Source: Io17-Chloro-G2 sp965226825 | GTDB taxonomy: Bacteria; Chloroflexota; Dehalococcoidia; Lucifugimonadales; UBA3495 | Length of the DNA: 64,000 nt | Reading direction: 5' to 3' | Assembly (NCBI GenBank): GCA_965226825.1 | Contig: CBDDED010000002.1 | Location: forward strand, 496,001 to 560,000 | Shown here: in pieces, positions 1 through 8,249 of the stretch | How positions within the stretch are numbered: the first letter of the stretch is position 1 | How the letters are laid out: each line of letters opens with the position of its first letter | Translations under genes and position numbers: made by a program | Notes under the pieces: generated by a model | Databases searched by the model: none | What the model saw: the letters and a program-made list of their open reading frames with translations, nothing else | What the model was told of the DNA's origin: nothing

Positions 1-464
1 TCAATGCTCTGGATTGATTCATCGACGATGATCTGGTCGTTGCCGGTGGAGTTGTCGTTTGCGAGGACGATCACCTGCGGGTCGCCGACGGCGATCGAAG
101 CCAGCGTGTCGTTCAACGTCTGGGAGTTAGCGTCGAGTTGACCTGCAGCAAACGCGTTGATCGAGTCGAGATAGCCTTCGAACCAGATTAGGTCCACGTC
201 AACCCCCGCCTCTTCAAAGAGCCCGGCCTCCTCAGTGACCTGCCATGGGAACCAACCAGGCCATGCGCTAAACCCGAGCTTGACGGTCCTGGCCTCCGGC
301 GCTTCGGTCGGCGCTGTGGTTTCCTCAGCTGCTTGGACCGGCGTTGCTGCCGGTGCATTACTCGCCGGCGCGGGTGTCGGGCTGCTGGAGCACGCTATGG
401 CTAAACTTAGCAGTGCGCCTGCTATAGCAAGAACGATCATCTGCGGGAGCATTCGGCTCTTCAA
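1..464 (-). CDS. ABC transporter substrate-binding lipoprotein, SsuA/NMT1-like (5' part)
   Basis: Amino-terminal part of a periplasmic solute-binding protein; the gene continues beyond the left edge of the window. Translation from TTG at 464 gives a short basic start, a hydrophobic segment and a lipobox ending LAIAC, then a Pro/Ala/Thr-rich linker, then a mature domain starting VKLGFSAWPGWFPWQ with GLFEEAGVDVDLIWFEGY. This pattern is typical of nitrate/sulfonate/taurine or pyrimidine-precursor binding proteins (SsuA, TauA, THI5-like). The start was chosen because AGGAGG (plus-strand 474-479) sits 8-9 nt upstream; ATG codons at 452 and 440 are in-frame alternatives. An IS701-type element begins only a few bases upstream of the Shine-Dalgarno, so the native promoter has been displaced. 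Substrate is unknown; the permease and ATPase would lie outside the window. Confidence 0.85.
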   Translation of the reverse strand, partial: MKSRMLPQMIVLAIAGALLSLAIACSSSPTPAPASNAPAATPVQAAEETTAPTEAPEARTVKLGFSAWPGWFPWQVTEEAGLFEEAGVDVDLIWFEGYLDSINAFAAGQLDANSQTLNDTLASIAVGDPQVIVLANDNSTGNDQIIVDESIQSI

Positions 465-481
465 GGTTGAAATCCTCCTAG

Positions 482-1939
482 TATTACAACGTCAGTTCAG
501 GGAGGGATGTGGGGTGATGCCCGCATGGCGGCGCGGCGCTTGGCATGGGAGCGTTTGGCCCGTTCGTTACTGTCCTGCGTATCCTCAAGCCACCGCAGCA
601 ACTCGGTTGGCCCGAACCGTTCCCGGGGCAGCATTTCCCGCACCACCCGGTAGACCTGCGGCCTCGTGATCCGGGGCATCTTTTTCCCCCCAAGCCTGTT
701 GCAGGCTCAGCAGAAAAGCTCCGCCCAGCAGGCACAGGGCCACGTGGTGATGCCAGCCAGCCCAGGTGCGGGTCTCGTACTCGTCCAGGCCTACGTCGCT
801 TTTCTCCGTCTCAAACTCCGTTTCTATACGCCAACGGGAGCCTCCCACGTATGCCAGGGTCTCCAACGGGGTATCCTCCGGAGCATTGGACAGGTAGTAG
901 CGGGGTTCGCTGCCGTCCCGGTTCCGGCGGTAGACGGCCCAGTGGATTTCGCCGGGCTTGCGCCTGCTGGTCGGTCGCACCCTCTGGGCGCTGAAAAGGT
1001 AGCTGCGTGGCCCCTGGCTTCCCTCGGCCACCGTAATCTCACGCCAGGCCTCCTCCGGCAACTCGTCGCTGCGCTGCTCCATGGTCCGGCGCTGACCGTC
1101 TCGCAGCCTGGGTTTGCGGGGACGCCCGAATCCCTGATACTCCGCACTGGTCCAGGCAGGCTCCGGCGGCCACACCGTAAAGCCGGACGGAACGTCCAGC
1201 ACGTACCACATCCCCAAGGCCGCCAGGCCCTCCCGGAAGGACGGCGACATCCCAAAGGCGTCGTCCGCCGCGACCCATCCAGCCTTCAGGTGGCCCCGCT
1301 CCTGTGCCCGCCCCACCATCTCCAAGGCCAACTCCGTCTTGGACCGGTAGCCCTGCCTATCCTCCGGCACACCCGCCGCCTCACACCGGTCTTTGTCCGA
1401 GGTCCAACTCTCGGGCAGATACAGCCCCTTGTCCACCAATGCCCGTCCCAACGGGCTGACATAGGCCAGGAACATCCCCGCCTGGCAGTTGGCCACCTTC
1501 CCCAGCCTCCCGCAGTACTGCCGGGCCACTCCCACCGACTTCCTCCCCTGCTTGGGAAAGTCGCTGCCGTCCAGCACCCACACCCCTTCCGGTTGCTCCA
1601 GCCGGGTTCCCAGGTACTCCTGCAGCCGTCCTATAATCACCTCATCGTCCCAGGGAGAATCGGTGAGAAACCGCTGCATCCCTCGGGCTGACCCCGGAAC
1701 CGTCTCCGACAGGTTCTCAGCGTTGCGCCGCTCCCCAGACTGTACCAGCAGGGCCTGGAGATAATGACCGCTGTGCTCCCGCGTCTCCCGGCGGCCAAAC
1801 AGCGGCGCGAAGTAAGCGTGAAAATCCCGAAATGACCCGTACACCTGCTCGAAAGCTGCCGCATCCACATCCCCACCTCACCTGCCTATTCCCTCTCCAG
1901 CTACACAGTTATCCTATCAAACTAACTGACGTTGTAATA
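482..1939 (-). mobile_element. IS701-family insertion sequence
   Basis: About 1.46 kb element bounded by perfect 16-bp terminal inverted repeats TATTACAACGTCAGTT (482-497) and its complement (1924-1939). Both sides are flanked by CTAG (478-481 and 1940-1943). A 4-bp duplication of YTAR type is the known habit of the IS701 family, and the length fits too. The only gene is the transposase on the minus strand. The right-hand CTAG is also the left-hand CTAG of the next element, so the two insertions abut exactly. Confidence 0.88.
497..1868 (-). CDS. IS701-family transposase, frameshifted near its C-terminus
   Basis: DDE transposase of the IS701 family that would cut and paste the surrounding element. 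Visible catalytic context: first Asp in VWVLDGSDFPKQG, second in GWVAADDAFG, and the Glu in WRIETEFETEKSDVGLDEYE. The main frame is open from ATG 1868 to a stop at 585 (427 residues), but its last 30-odd residues look random. A family-like tail (MPRITRPQVYRVVREMLP, then a KRSHAKRRAA end) lies in another frame, 497-679, overlapping the left inverted repeat. The switch is at a run of six G then five A near position 680 and needs a +1 shift (or loss of two bases). It may be a decayed copy, a sequencing indel, or recoding at a slippery run. Function of this copy is therefore uncertain. Confidence 0.8.
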
Positions 1940-1943
1940 CTAG
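1940..1943. repeat. Shared CTAG junction between two insertion sequences
   Basis: CTAG occurs at 478-481, 1940-1943 and 3790-3793, that is, at each end of both insertion sequences and once between them. Removing both elements and two CTAG copies restores one CTAG directly upstream of the Shine-Dalgarno of the lipoprotein gene. The simplest reading is one element inserting at CTAG and the second then using one of the duplicated copies. Confidence 0.75.
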
Positions 1944-3789
1944 AAGTCTGGCCGGAAAGTGGCGGTGGCCGGGTAAGCGGCTATACTCGGGGTCAACAAG
2001 CGTAGCGAGGGCGGAGAATGTTGGGAGAGCGTTCGGACCAGAGGGGATTTTGGGAAGCGGACCGGCTGTATCTGGATCACGTGGGGCGGGAAAGCTTCTG
2101 TGGTCTCCTCGCGTCGCTGCGGGGCCGGCTGTTCCGAGACGCCGAGTTCGCCGAATTCTACTGCCCAGACAACGGCCGGGACAGCGTGCCGCCCAGCCTG
2201 CTGGCGACGGCGCTGCTGCTCCAGTCCCACGACAAGGTCAGCGACGCCGAGGCCAAGGCTCGGGCCGACTTTGACCTCCGCTGGAAAGTAGCCCTGGGGA
2301 TTGAGGTGGAGGACCGGCCCTTCGCCAAGAGCACGCTGCAGGTATTCCGCGCCCAGCTGATCCTGCACGACAAGGTGCGGGAGGTGTTCGAGTCAAGCCT
2401 TCGGCTGGCCCGGGAGTCGGGCTACCTGAAAGGGCGGAGCATGAAGGTGGCGCTGGACACGACCAACATCCTGGGGCGTGGCGCGGTGAAGGATACATAC
2501 AATCTGTTGGCGGACGGGATCGTCAAACTGGCGCGAGCACTGGCACAGTTGAAGGGCATCAACGTCGGACAATGGGCGAAGAGTCAGGGATACCATCGAT
2601 ACCTGGGCTCCAGCGTCAAGGGCGAAGCGGCCATCGACTGGTCCGACCGGCAGGCGCGGGCGGCGCTGCTGGCCGGGATTGTTGCTGACGCAGACCGGTT
2701 GTTGGAATTATCGCGTCAGGCGCAGGGGGAATTGCCCGAGGACAGCGCTGAGCGTCAGCGGATTGTGGCCGCGGCGGAACTGCTGGGGCAGTTGCTGCTC
2801 CAGGACGTGGAGCGGACCGAAGGCGGGGCGAGTCTCAAGGATGGGGTGAGTCGGGACCGCATGATGTCGGTGCACGACCCGGAGATGCGCCACGGCCACA
2901 AGAGCAGCAGCCGGCGGTTCGACGGGCACAAGGCGGCGATTGTGGTGGACACCGACTCCCAGCTGATTACCGCCGTGGAGGTACTGCCCGGCAACGCTCC
3001 GGACAACCTGGGGGCGCTGGAACTGGTGGAGCAAAGCGAAGCCAACACCGGTGTGCCGGTGGAGGAGGCCATGGGCGATGCCGCTTATGGCGACGGCGAT
3101 ACCAGACAGGCCTTCGCCGATGCGGGACGCACCCTGATTGCCCGAGTGCCGGGCCGCCCCAACCGGTCTCACTTTCCGAAGGAAGACTTTCGGATTGACC
3201 TGGAATCGGGTTCCTGCACCTGTCCGGCGGGGAATGTTACCCGGAGAATCCGGCCCTCCGGGACCCGGACCGGCCCTGATCGTAGAACTCATCAACTGAA
3301 AGGCTTCCGATTCGACGCGGCGGTCTGTGGAGCGTGCCCGCTGCAGTCCCAGTGCGTGGCAGGGTCATCAGGGTTGGGACGAACGGTGCAACTGCACCCC
3401 CAGGAGGCTTTATTGCAGCAGGCCCGGGCACTACAGCAGAGTGAAGCCTTTAGCGAGTACCGGCAGCGCCGCGTGGTGGTGGAGCACCGCCTGGCGCGGC
3501 TGGTCCAACTGGGAATCCGCCAGTCCCGCTACTTCGGCCGCATCAAAACCAGGTTCCAGTTGTACCTGGCCGCCACGGTGGCCAACCTGACCCTGGTGGC
3601 CGCCAAAGCCGGGTTGACGGGAGAAACCGGCTCCGGTCCCAGCACCGGCAGCGCCCTGGCCGCTGGCATGGGCAACTCCGCCGCCAATTGCGGCGCCGCG
3701 TGGCTCGGGCAAATTTGGGCCCTCACTTTGCTCGCGGCGGCCTTACTGACTAAATCCCTCTTCCCAACAAGGGGTTTCCGTCCGGATTT
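1944..3789 (+). mobile_element. IS1182-family insertion sequence
   Basis: Element of about 1.85 kb with imperfect terminal inverted repeats: AAGTCTGGCCGGAAA at 1944-1958 matches the complement of 3775-3789 at 12 of 15 positions. CTAG lies on both sides (1940-1943, shared with the IS701-type element, and 3790-3793). It carries one transposase gene on the plus strand. The length and the single DDE transposase are normal for IS1182. The element seems complete and, unlike its neighbour, its gene is intact. Confidence 0.85.
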
Positions 3790-3793
3790 CTAG
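2018..3793 (+). CDS. IS1182-family transposase
   Basis: A 591-residue DDE transposase. The N-terminal third is the DUF772-type domain (SVPPSLLATALLLQSHDKVSDAEA, residues about 55-80). Catalytic residues are visible as Asp in KVALDTTNILGRG, Asp in EAMGDAAYGDG and Glu in RRVVVEHRLARL, with a cysteine-containing insertion (CTCPAGN, CGACPLQSQC) before the last. The full length and absence of frameshifts suggest an active enzyme. Its reading frame runs through the right terminal repeat, and the stop codon TAG (3791-3793) is supplied by the flanking CTAG rather than by the element itself. Start ATG 2018 follows GGCGGAGA. Confidence 0.9.
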   Translation: MLGERSDQRGFWEADRLYLDHVGRESFCGLLASLRGRLFRDAEFAEFYCPDNGRDSVPPSLLATALLLQSHDKVSDAEAKARADFDLRWKVALGIEVEDRPFAKSTLQVFRAQLILHDKVREVFESSLRLARESGYLKGRSMKVALDTTNILGRGAVKDTYNLLADGIVKLARALAQLKGINVGQWAKSQGYHRYLGSSVKGEAAIDWSDRQARAALLAGIVADADRLLELSRQAQGELPEDSAERQRIVAAAELLGQLLLQDVERTEGGASLKDGVSRDRMMSVHDPEMRHGHKSSSRRFDGHKAAIVVDTDSQLITAVEVLPGNAPDNLGALELVEQSEANTGVPVEEAMGDAAYGDGDTRQAFADAGRTLIARVPGRPNRSHFPKEDFRIDLESGSCTCPAGNVTRRIRPSGTRTGPDRRTHQLKGFRFDAAVCGACPLQSQCVAGSSGLGRTVQLHPQEALLQQARALQQSEAFSEYRQRRVVVEHRLARLVQLGIRQSRYFGRIKTRFQLYLAATVANLTLVAAKAGLTGETGSGPSTGSALAAGMGNSAANCGAAWLGQIWALTLLAAALLTKSLFPTRGFRPDF

Positions 3794-4212
3794 TCATTCG
3801 TCCCTCAGTGCCCTGACATACCGGGGTGCCGTTCTTGAACCAGCTCTTCTCTTGAACCAGACCCTCGGTTGTGAATCAAAGCCCTACCGGCTTGAGGTTG
3901 CGCTTCCTCTCGTCCAGTGCACACATCGACTGTAAGCTGGAAATATTGCGGAGGCATTGCGGTGTTATTACTGGGTTGTAACGAACGTGTTGCACCGATG
4001 TGTCAGGCAGAGATCGCGGATTTTTCTTATTTGAGCCCGTTTTACCCAAAACCCTTTGCGTTCTCGGCGTTCTCGACGTTGAAAACGTCCCCTTCGCCGC
4101 TGCAGCTGATTTCTTGAGGGTTGGCCTTTCAGGGGTTATGATTCATGCAAACGGGGGGATGGGCCCGGCAAGCGGTCCCCGCCGCCCTTAGCAGGACATC
4201 AGGAGGTTTACC
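3794..4212. other. Intergenic region between divergent genes
   Basis: About 420 bp between the IS1182-type element and the FAD dehydrogenase. No convincing gene: open frames here lack coding character. It originally separated the leftward lipoprotein gene from the rightward FAD gene, so promoters for both are expected here. The only structures seen are a short inverted repeat GACGTT-gaa-AACGTC near 4076-4091 and, at the right end, the strong AGGAGG Shine-Dalgarno of the FAD gene. Confidence 0.5.
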
Positions 4213-5715
4213 TTGCCCGACGGTAATGGAGCTTATGACGTGATCGTAGTCGGCGCGGGCAATGCGGCTCTGAGCGCTGCCATGGCCGCCAATGAGGTCT
4301 GCGGCTCGGTGCTGGTGGTGGAGAAGGCGCCCGAGTATTTCCGGGGCGGCAACACCTACTTCACCGGCGGCATCATACGTTTTTCCTTTGACGGCATTGA
4401 GGACATCAAGGCCTTGATCCCTGACATGTCTCCCACAGAGGAGGCGTCGGTTGACGTGGGCACCTATCCCCAAAACCAATTTTACGACGATATGATGCGG
4501 GTCACTCACGGGTTGTCGGACCCAGAGTTGGCCCAGATCCTGGTCAGCCAGTCGTTCCCCACCATGAAGTGGCTGCGGGAAAAGGGAGTCCGGTTTGTCC
4601 TCTCCTTTGGCCGCCAGGCGTTTAAAGACGGAGACAAATACCGGTTTTGGGGCGGGCTGTTAGTGGAAGCCGTTGGGGCCGGAAAAGGTCTTTCAGACCA
4701 GCAATTTGAAGCGTGCGCACGGGAAGGCGTCGAGGTCCGCTACGCCACCCAGGGAGTGAGCCTGATCCGGGACCAGCAGGGCCGGGTTGCCGGGCTCAAG
4801 GTGTTGGGGCCGGACGGGTACGAAGACATCGCCGGACGGTCGGTGGTGTTGGCGGCCGGCGGGTTCGAGGCCAACGCGGAGATGCGCTCCCGGTACCTGG
4901 GTCCCGGCTGGGAACTGGTCAAGGTGCGCGGCATTCCCTACAACACCGGAGACGGCATCCGCATGGCGCTGGATGCCGGGGCCCAGGCACACGGCCATTG
5001 GAGCAGTTGCCACGCGGTGGCGTGGGACATGAACGCGCCGGCCTTTGGAGACCGGACGATCACCGAGTTGTACCAAAAGCACTCCTATCCCTTTGGCCTG
5101 ATCGTCAACCTGGAAGGCAATCGCTTCCTGGATGAGGGCGCAGACTTCAGAAACTATACCTACGTCACCTACGGCCGCGCTTTGCTGGGCCAGCCCCAGG
5201 GCCTGGCGTTTCAGATTTTCGACGACAAGGTTAAACACCTTTTGCGGGACGAGTACCACATACCCCAGGTAACCATGGCCCAGGCGGACACCATCGAGGA
5301 ATTGGCGACGCGGTTAGACATCGACCCGCCGGGTCTGGTCGAGACCATCCGTGAATACAACGCCGCCGTACAGACCGATATTCCCTACAACCCCACGATC
5401 AAAGACGGACGGGGCACCGTGGGCATCACGCCGCCCAAGACCAACTGGGCCCACACCATCGACACGCCGCCCTACCTGGGCTATGCAGTCACCTGCGGAA
5501 TCAGCTTCACATTCGGAGGCGTCAAGATTGACAACCGGGGCCGGGTGGTAACCAACGCCCAGGAGCCTATACCGGGCCTGTACGCGGCCGGAGAAATGGT
5601 GGGGGGCCTGTTCTACCACAACTACCCGGGCGGCTCCGGCCTGTCGGCAGGCATGGTCTTCGGCCGCCTGGCCGGAACCAGCGCCGGCCAGGACGCAATG
5701 GCCCTGAAGGATTAA
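4213..5715 (+). CDS. FAD-dependent dehydrogenase, TcuA / fumarate-reductase flavoprotein type
   Basis: A 500-residue flavoprotein of the succinate dehydrogenase/fumarate reductase FAD family, closest in look to tricarballylate dehydrogenase TcuA and 3-ketosteroid dehydrogenases. The N-terminus holds the dinucleotide-binding motif VVGAGNAALSAA (residues 12-23); SVVLAAGGFEAN and the C-terminal IPGLYAAGEMVGG plus NYPGGSGLSAGMVFGR are the usual FAD-contacting segments. It would oxidise or reduce a carboxylate or ring C-C bond in the cytoplasm; the substrate cannot be told. TTG 4213 was chosen as start because AGGAGG lies 6 nt upstream and no ATG precedes the Rossmann motif. The MFS transporter downstream suggests uptake of the same organic acid. 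The 3' end of this gene is partly duplicated at 5962-6043. Confidence 0.85.
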   Translation: MPDGNGAYDVIVVGAGNAALSAAMAANEVCGSVLVVEKAPEYFRGGNTYFTGGIIRFSFDGIEDIKALIPDMSPTEEASVDVGTYPQNQFYDDMMRVTHGLSDPELAQILVSQSFPTMKWLREKGVRFVLSFGRQAFKDGDKYRFWGGLLVEAVGAGKGLSDQQFEACAREGVEVRYATQGVSLIRDQQGRVAGLKVLGPDGYEDIAGRSVVLAAGGFEANAEMRSRYLGPGWELVKVRGIPYNTGDGIRMALDAGAQAHGHWSSCHAVAWDMNAPAFGDRTITELYQKHSYPFGLIVNLEGNRFLDEGADFRNYTYVTYGRALLGQPQGLAFQIFDDKVKHLLRDEYHIPQVTMAQADTIEELATRLDIDPPGLVETIREYNAAVQTDIPYNPTIKDGRGTVGITPPKTNWAHTIDTPPYLGYAVTCGISFTFGGVKIDNRGRVVTNAQEPIPGLYAAGEMVGGLFYHNYPGGSGLSAGMVFGRLAGTSAGQDAMALKD

Positions 5716-5759
5716 AAACAACGACCGTGCTATACGAGGGATCACCTGATAGGGATCAT

Positions 5760-5960
5760 ATGAAGCTGCATGTCGATAAAGAAGCCGATGCCCTGTACCT
5801 GCGCCTCGATGCCTCTACAATCGTCGAGTCGGAGGAGGTCTCGCCGGGGGTGGTATTGGATTACAACGAAGCGAAGGAAGTAGTGGGAGTGGAGATGCAC
5901 CACCTCTCCAAGCGCTCCCCCACCCTCAACCTGTCCTCCCTTGAATTCGAAACGGTTTGA
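5760..5960 (+). CDS. DUF2283 domain protein
   Basis: A 66-residue protein of the DUF2283 family, recognised from the opening MKLHVDKEADALYLRL and the following SEEVSPGVVLDYNEAKEVVGVEM. Family members are small cytoplasmic proteins of unknown role, often next to toxin-antitoxin-like or mobile genes. ATG 5760 gives the canonical family start; a frame-open TTG 33 nt upstream would add a non-conserved leader. It is inserted between the FAD dehydrogenase gene and a broken copy of that gene's 3' end, which suggests that it arrived with, or was trapped by, a local duplication. Confidence 0.8.
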   Translation: MKLHVDKEADALYLRLDASTIVESEEVSPGVVLDYNEAKEVVGVEMHHLSKRSPTLNLSSLEFETV

Positions 5961-5961
5961 C

Positions 5962-6043
5962 CACCGGAGGAATGGTCGGCGGCCTGTTCTACCACCACTA
6001 CCCGGCCAGCGCCGGCCAGGACGCAATGGCCCTGAAGGATTAG
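5962..6043 (+). pseudogene. Remnant duplicate of the FAD dehydrogenase 3' end
   Basis: This stretch reads TTGGMVGGLFYHHYPASAGQDAMALKD before a TAG stop. That equals the last residues of the intact FAD gene (GEMVGGLFYHNYP ... TSAGQDAMALKD) with about 16 residues deleted in the middle and a few substitutions. The nucleotide match to 5589-5713 is close. It begins directly after the DUF2283 stop codon, has no start of its own, and is best explained as the surviving tail of a second FAD dehydrogenase copy. Confidence 0.75.
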
Positions 6044-6206
6044 ACTCACTATTGGGTCAAGGGTAGCGAAACGCAGGCGATGGCGCTTTTCCCGGCACGG
6101 GCTCTTCTCTTTCGACGGTAAGGGTCTATGATAGGGTTTATGGATAGATTGCTACGGCCAGCCCAGGGGTGATTGAGAATATGGCTCCTCATCCGGTTGA
6201 AATCCA

Positions 6207-7538
6207 ATGAGCAGCACGACGAAGCCCGCCGGCAGTTTTTACTACGGCTGGTACGTGGTCGCGGCGTGCACCTTTGTCGCCCTGATCGTTACCGGCGCCC
6301 GCAACGCTTTCGGAATTTTCGTCATCCCCATGACGGAAGAGTTCGGATGGAGCCGCGGGATGATTTCTTTTGCCGCGGCCCTGGGATTTTTGGTTAACGG
6401 CGCGACTCAGCCGTTCCTGGGGAGGTTGGTCGACCGCACCGGCGGGCGGAGCGCAATATTAATCAGCCTGGTGGTGGTGGGCGTGTCCACCATCCTGCTC
6501 AGCCTGACCTTCCATATCCTCTTCCTCATCTTCATGTTTGGCCTGGTGACTTCCACCGCCGCCAGCGGGGCCTCGATCACCAACACGGGCGCCGTGCTCG
6601 CCAGGTGGTTCCGCCGGAAGCGGGCCACCGTGGTCGGCCTGACCGCGGGAGGGGCCTCTGCCGGTGGGCTGATCCTGGTGCCCTTCTCCATGTACCTGCT
6701 TCAAGCCTCCGATAGCTGGAGGTTGACCTGGATAGTTTTAGGCGCAGCGGTGCTCTTGCTGGGCGTGCCCATAGCGTTCATGTTCCTCCACGAGTCCCCG
6801 GCCCAACGCGGCTTGGAACCCGACGGCGACGCAGCCCCCACCCAGGCAGGAGGCCAGGCCAGGACGTTTCCCAGGGGTCCCCTGGACACCGACAGTTGGA
6901 CCCAAAGCTACAAGTCGCTGCCCATTTGGCAGATGTCCGCCTCCTACGTGGTCTGCGGCGCCACCACCTTCCTGCTCTCGGTCCACTTTGTCCCGTTTGC
7001 CATCGACCAGGGAATTTCTCCGACGATGGCCGCGACCATCTTTGGACTCATGATGGGATTGAACGCCATCGGGGCAATCGGCGCGGGCATGCTGTCGGAT
7101 CGGTTCGGGAGGAAGAATCTGCTGGCGCTGGTCTACTGCATGCGGGGCTGCGGCTACATCCTTCTGTTGGTAGTGCCGATGTTCATTCCGGGGAGCGCGG
7201 CATTCTGGATATTCGCGGTGGTGGCCGGGTTTTCCTGGATCGCAAGCGCCCCATTGACCACCTCGTTGACCGCCGATGTCTACGGCACGAGGGCCCTGGG
7301 TACCATTGCCGGAGTGTCCTTTGTGTTCCACCAGGCCGGTGGATTCGTCAGCGTTCTGGTTACAGGAATCCTGTACGACTTCACCGGGTCCTACACCATC
7401 CCGTTTGCCATCGCAGGCGCCATGCTTTTCCCGGCGGCCATCTCCGCCCTCACCATCAAGGAGCGCCGCTACTCCTCCCGCTACGTTGGCTCCACCGGCC
7501 TGCAGACCAGTGGTGCCGGCGCGGCTGGCGGGGATTAG
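6207..7538 (+). CDS. MFS transporter (monocarboxylate/oxalate-formate antiporter-like)
   Basis: A 443-residue inner-membrane carrier of the major facilitator superfamily with about twelve predicted helices in two halves split by a hydrophilic loop (around residues 200-235, rich in Gly/Ala/Asp). The start FYYGWYVVAACTFVAL, the GRLVDRTGGRS loop between helices 2 and 3 and its counterpart GMLSDRFGRKN in the second half are the usual MFS signature A motifs. The WYVVAA...FGIFVIPMTEEFGWSR opening is typical of the oxalate/formate antiporter and monocarboxylate transporter branch. It probably moves small organic acids and may supply the FAD dehydrogenase upstream. ATG 6207 is used; an upstream in-frame start is not needed. 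A small membrane protein follows after 6 bp. Confidence 0.88.
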   Translation: MSSTTKPAGSFYYGWYVVAACTFVALIVTGARNAFGIFVIPMTEEFGWSRGMISFAAALGFLVNGATQPFLGRLVDRTGGRSAILISLVVVGVSTILLSLTFHILFLIFMFGLVTSTAASGASITNTGAVLARWFRRKRATVVGLTAGGASAGGLILVPFSMYLLQASDSWRLTWIVLGAAVLLLGVPIAFMFLHESPAQRGLEPDGDAAPTQAGGQARTFPRGPLDTDSWTQSYKSLPIWQMSASYVVCGATTFLLSVHFVPFAIDQGISPTMAATIFGLMMGLNAIGAIGAGMLSDRFGRKNLLALVYCMRGCGYILLLVVPMFIPGSAAFWIFAVVAGFSWIASAPLTTSLTADVYGTRALGTIAGVSFVFHQAGGFVSVLVTGILYDFTGSYTIPFAIAGAMLFPAAISALTIKERRYSSRYVGSTGLQTSGAGAAGGD

Positions 7539-7544
7539 CCCGGC

Positions 7545-7784
7545 ATGTTGCCCGCGTTCCTCTGGTCTGTCCTAACCCACCATGAAGGGAGCGCCGACCC
7601 CCGGCTGTTGGCCTGGATTAAACTGCGGTTGGACCAACTGGTGGATGTGGGGCCTTGGACTGTGGTTGGCATTTTGGGACTTGTCCTGGTGGCAATGCCC
7701 TTCGCGTTGCTGGCGTTTTACCTGACCCAACGCCGGCGCATCCCTCCAAAACTGGAAGACGCCTCGGGTGATTTCCACCCCTGA
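7545..7784 (+). CDS. Small single-helix membrane protein
   Basis: A 79-residue predicted protein that begins 6 bp after the MFS stop and is probably cotranscribed with it. The first half is polar to amphipathic; residues about 38-60 (VGPWTVVGILGLVLVAMPFALLAF) form one clear transmembrane helix followed by a basic QRRRIPPK stretch and an acidic tail, so the C-terminus is likely cytoplasmic. I do not recognise a family. The close spacing hints at an accessory role for the transporter, but this is only context. Confidence 0.55.
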   Translation: MLPAFLWSVLTHHEGSADPRLLAWIKLRLDQLVDVGPWTVVGILGLVLVAMPFALLAFYLTQRRRIPPKLEDASGDFHP

Positions 7785-8055
7785 CGGGTTTGGGGAGCGC
7801 CCTTGTCGATTCGACTTAAAGCAGGGACGGGCAACCGGTAGCTGTTTAGAGTCGATGGGTCAACACCTCAGGGGAGGGCCGTCTTTCGTCATGCCCAACA
7901 AACCTGAACAATTGCTCCCGTCAACTGCTCTGACAGCCCGAACGATGCCCTGGCTGACATCCGCCCCTTGCCAGCCCGCGCGGCCCCTATCTATCATGAT
8001 GCCTGCGATGCCTGACAATCAGCCGCTTGGCCCCGGTGGCCGTCTCCCGGACTCT
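7785..8055. other. Intergenic, nothing recognised
   Basis: No gene, RNA or repeat could be supported between the small membrane protein and the AT-rich repeat pair. An open frame crossing 7768-8070 has no coding signs. Confidence 0.4.
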
Positions 8056-8224
8056 GCCGGAACTAAATGACATCAAATGGCAGTGAATGACACTGTTTAC
8101 AAAAAATCATATCTGGGACGATGCCACTAGCTACAAAAAATCAGTGAAAAATGGCGTGATTTGTGCGAAAGCCTACAATAACCCGATTTTCCCAGGGCAA
8201 ACAATGCCATTTTCAGGAAAAGCC
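8056..8224 (+). repeat. AT-rich direct repeat, copy 1, with inverted ends
   Basis: A 165-170 bp unit repeated with a period of about 193 bp at 8250-8416, differing by scattered substitutions. Inside each unit AATGRCACTGTTT near the left (8086-8098) is the approximate inverse of AAACAATGCCATT near the right (8199-8211). The unit is much more AT-rich than its surroundings. It looks like a small non-autonomous mobile element rather than a gene; open frames in it are accidental. Confidence 0.75.
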
Positions 8225-8249
8225 CCGGCCCTTACCAACGGTCCGGCGA

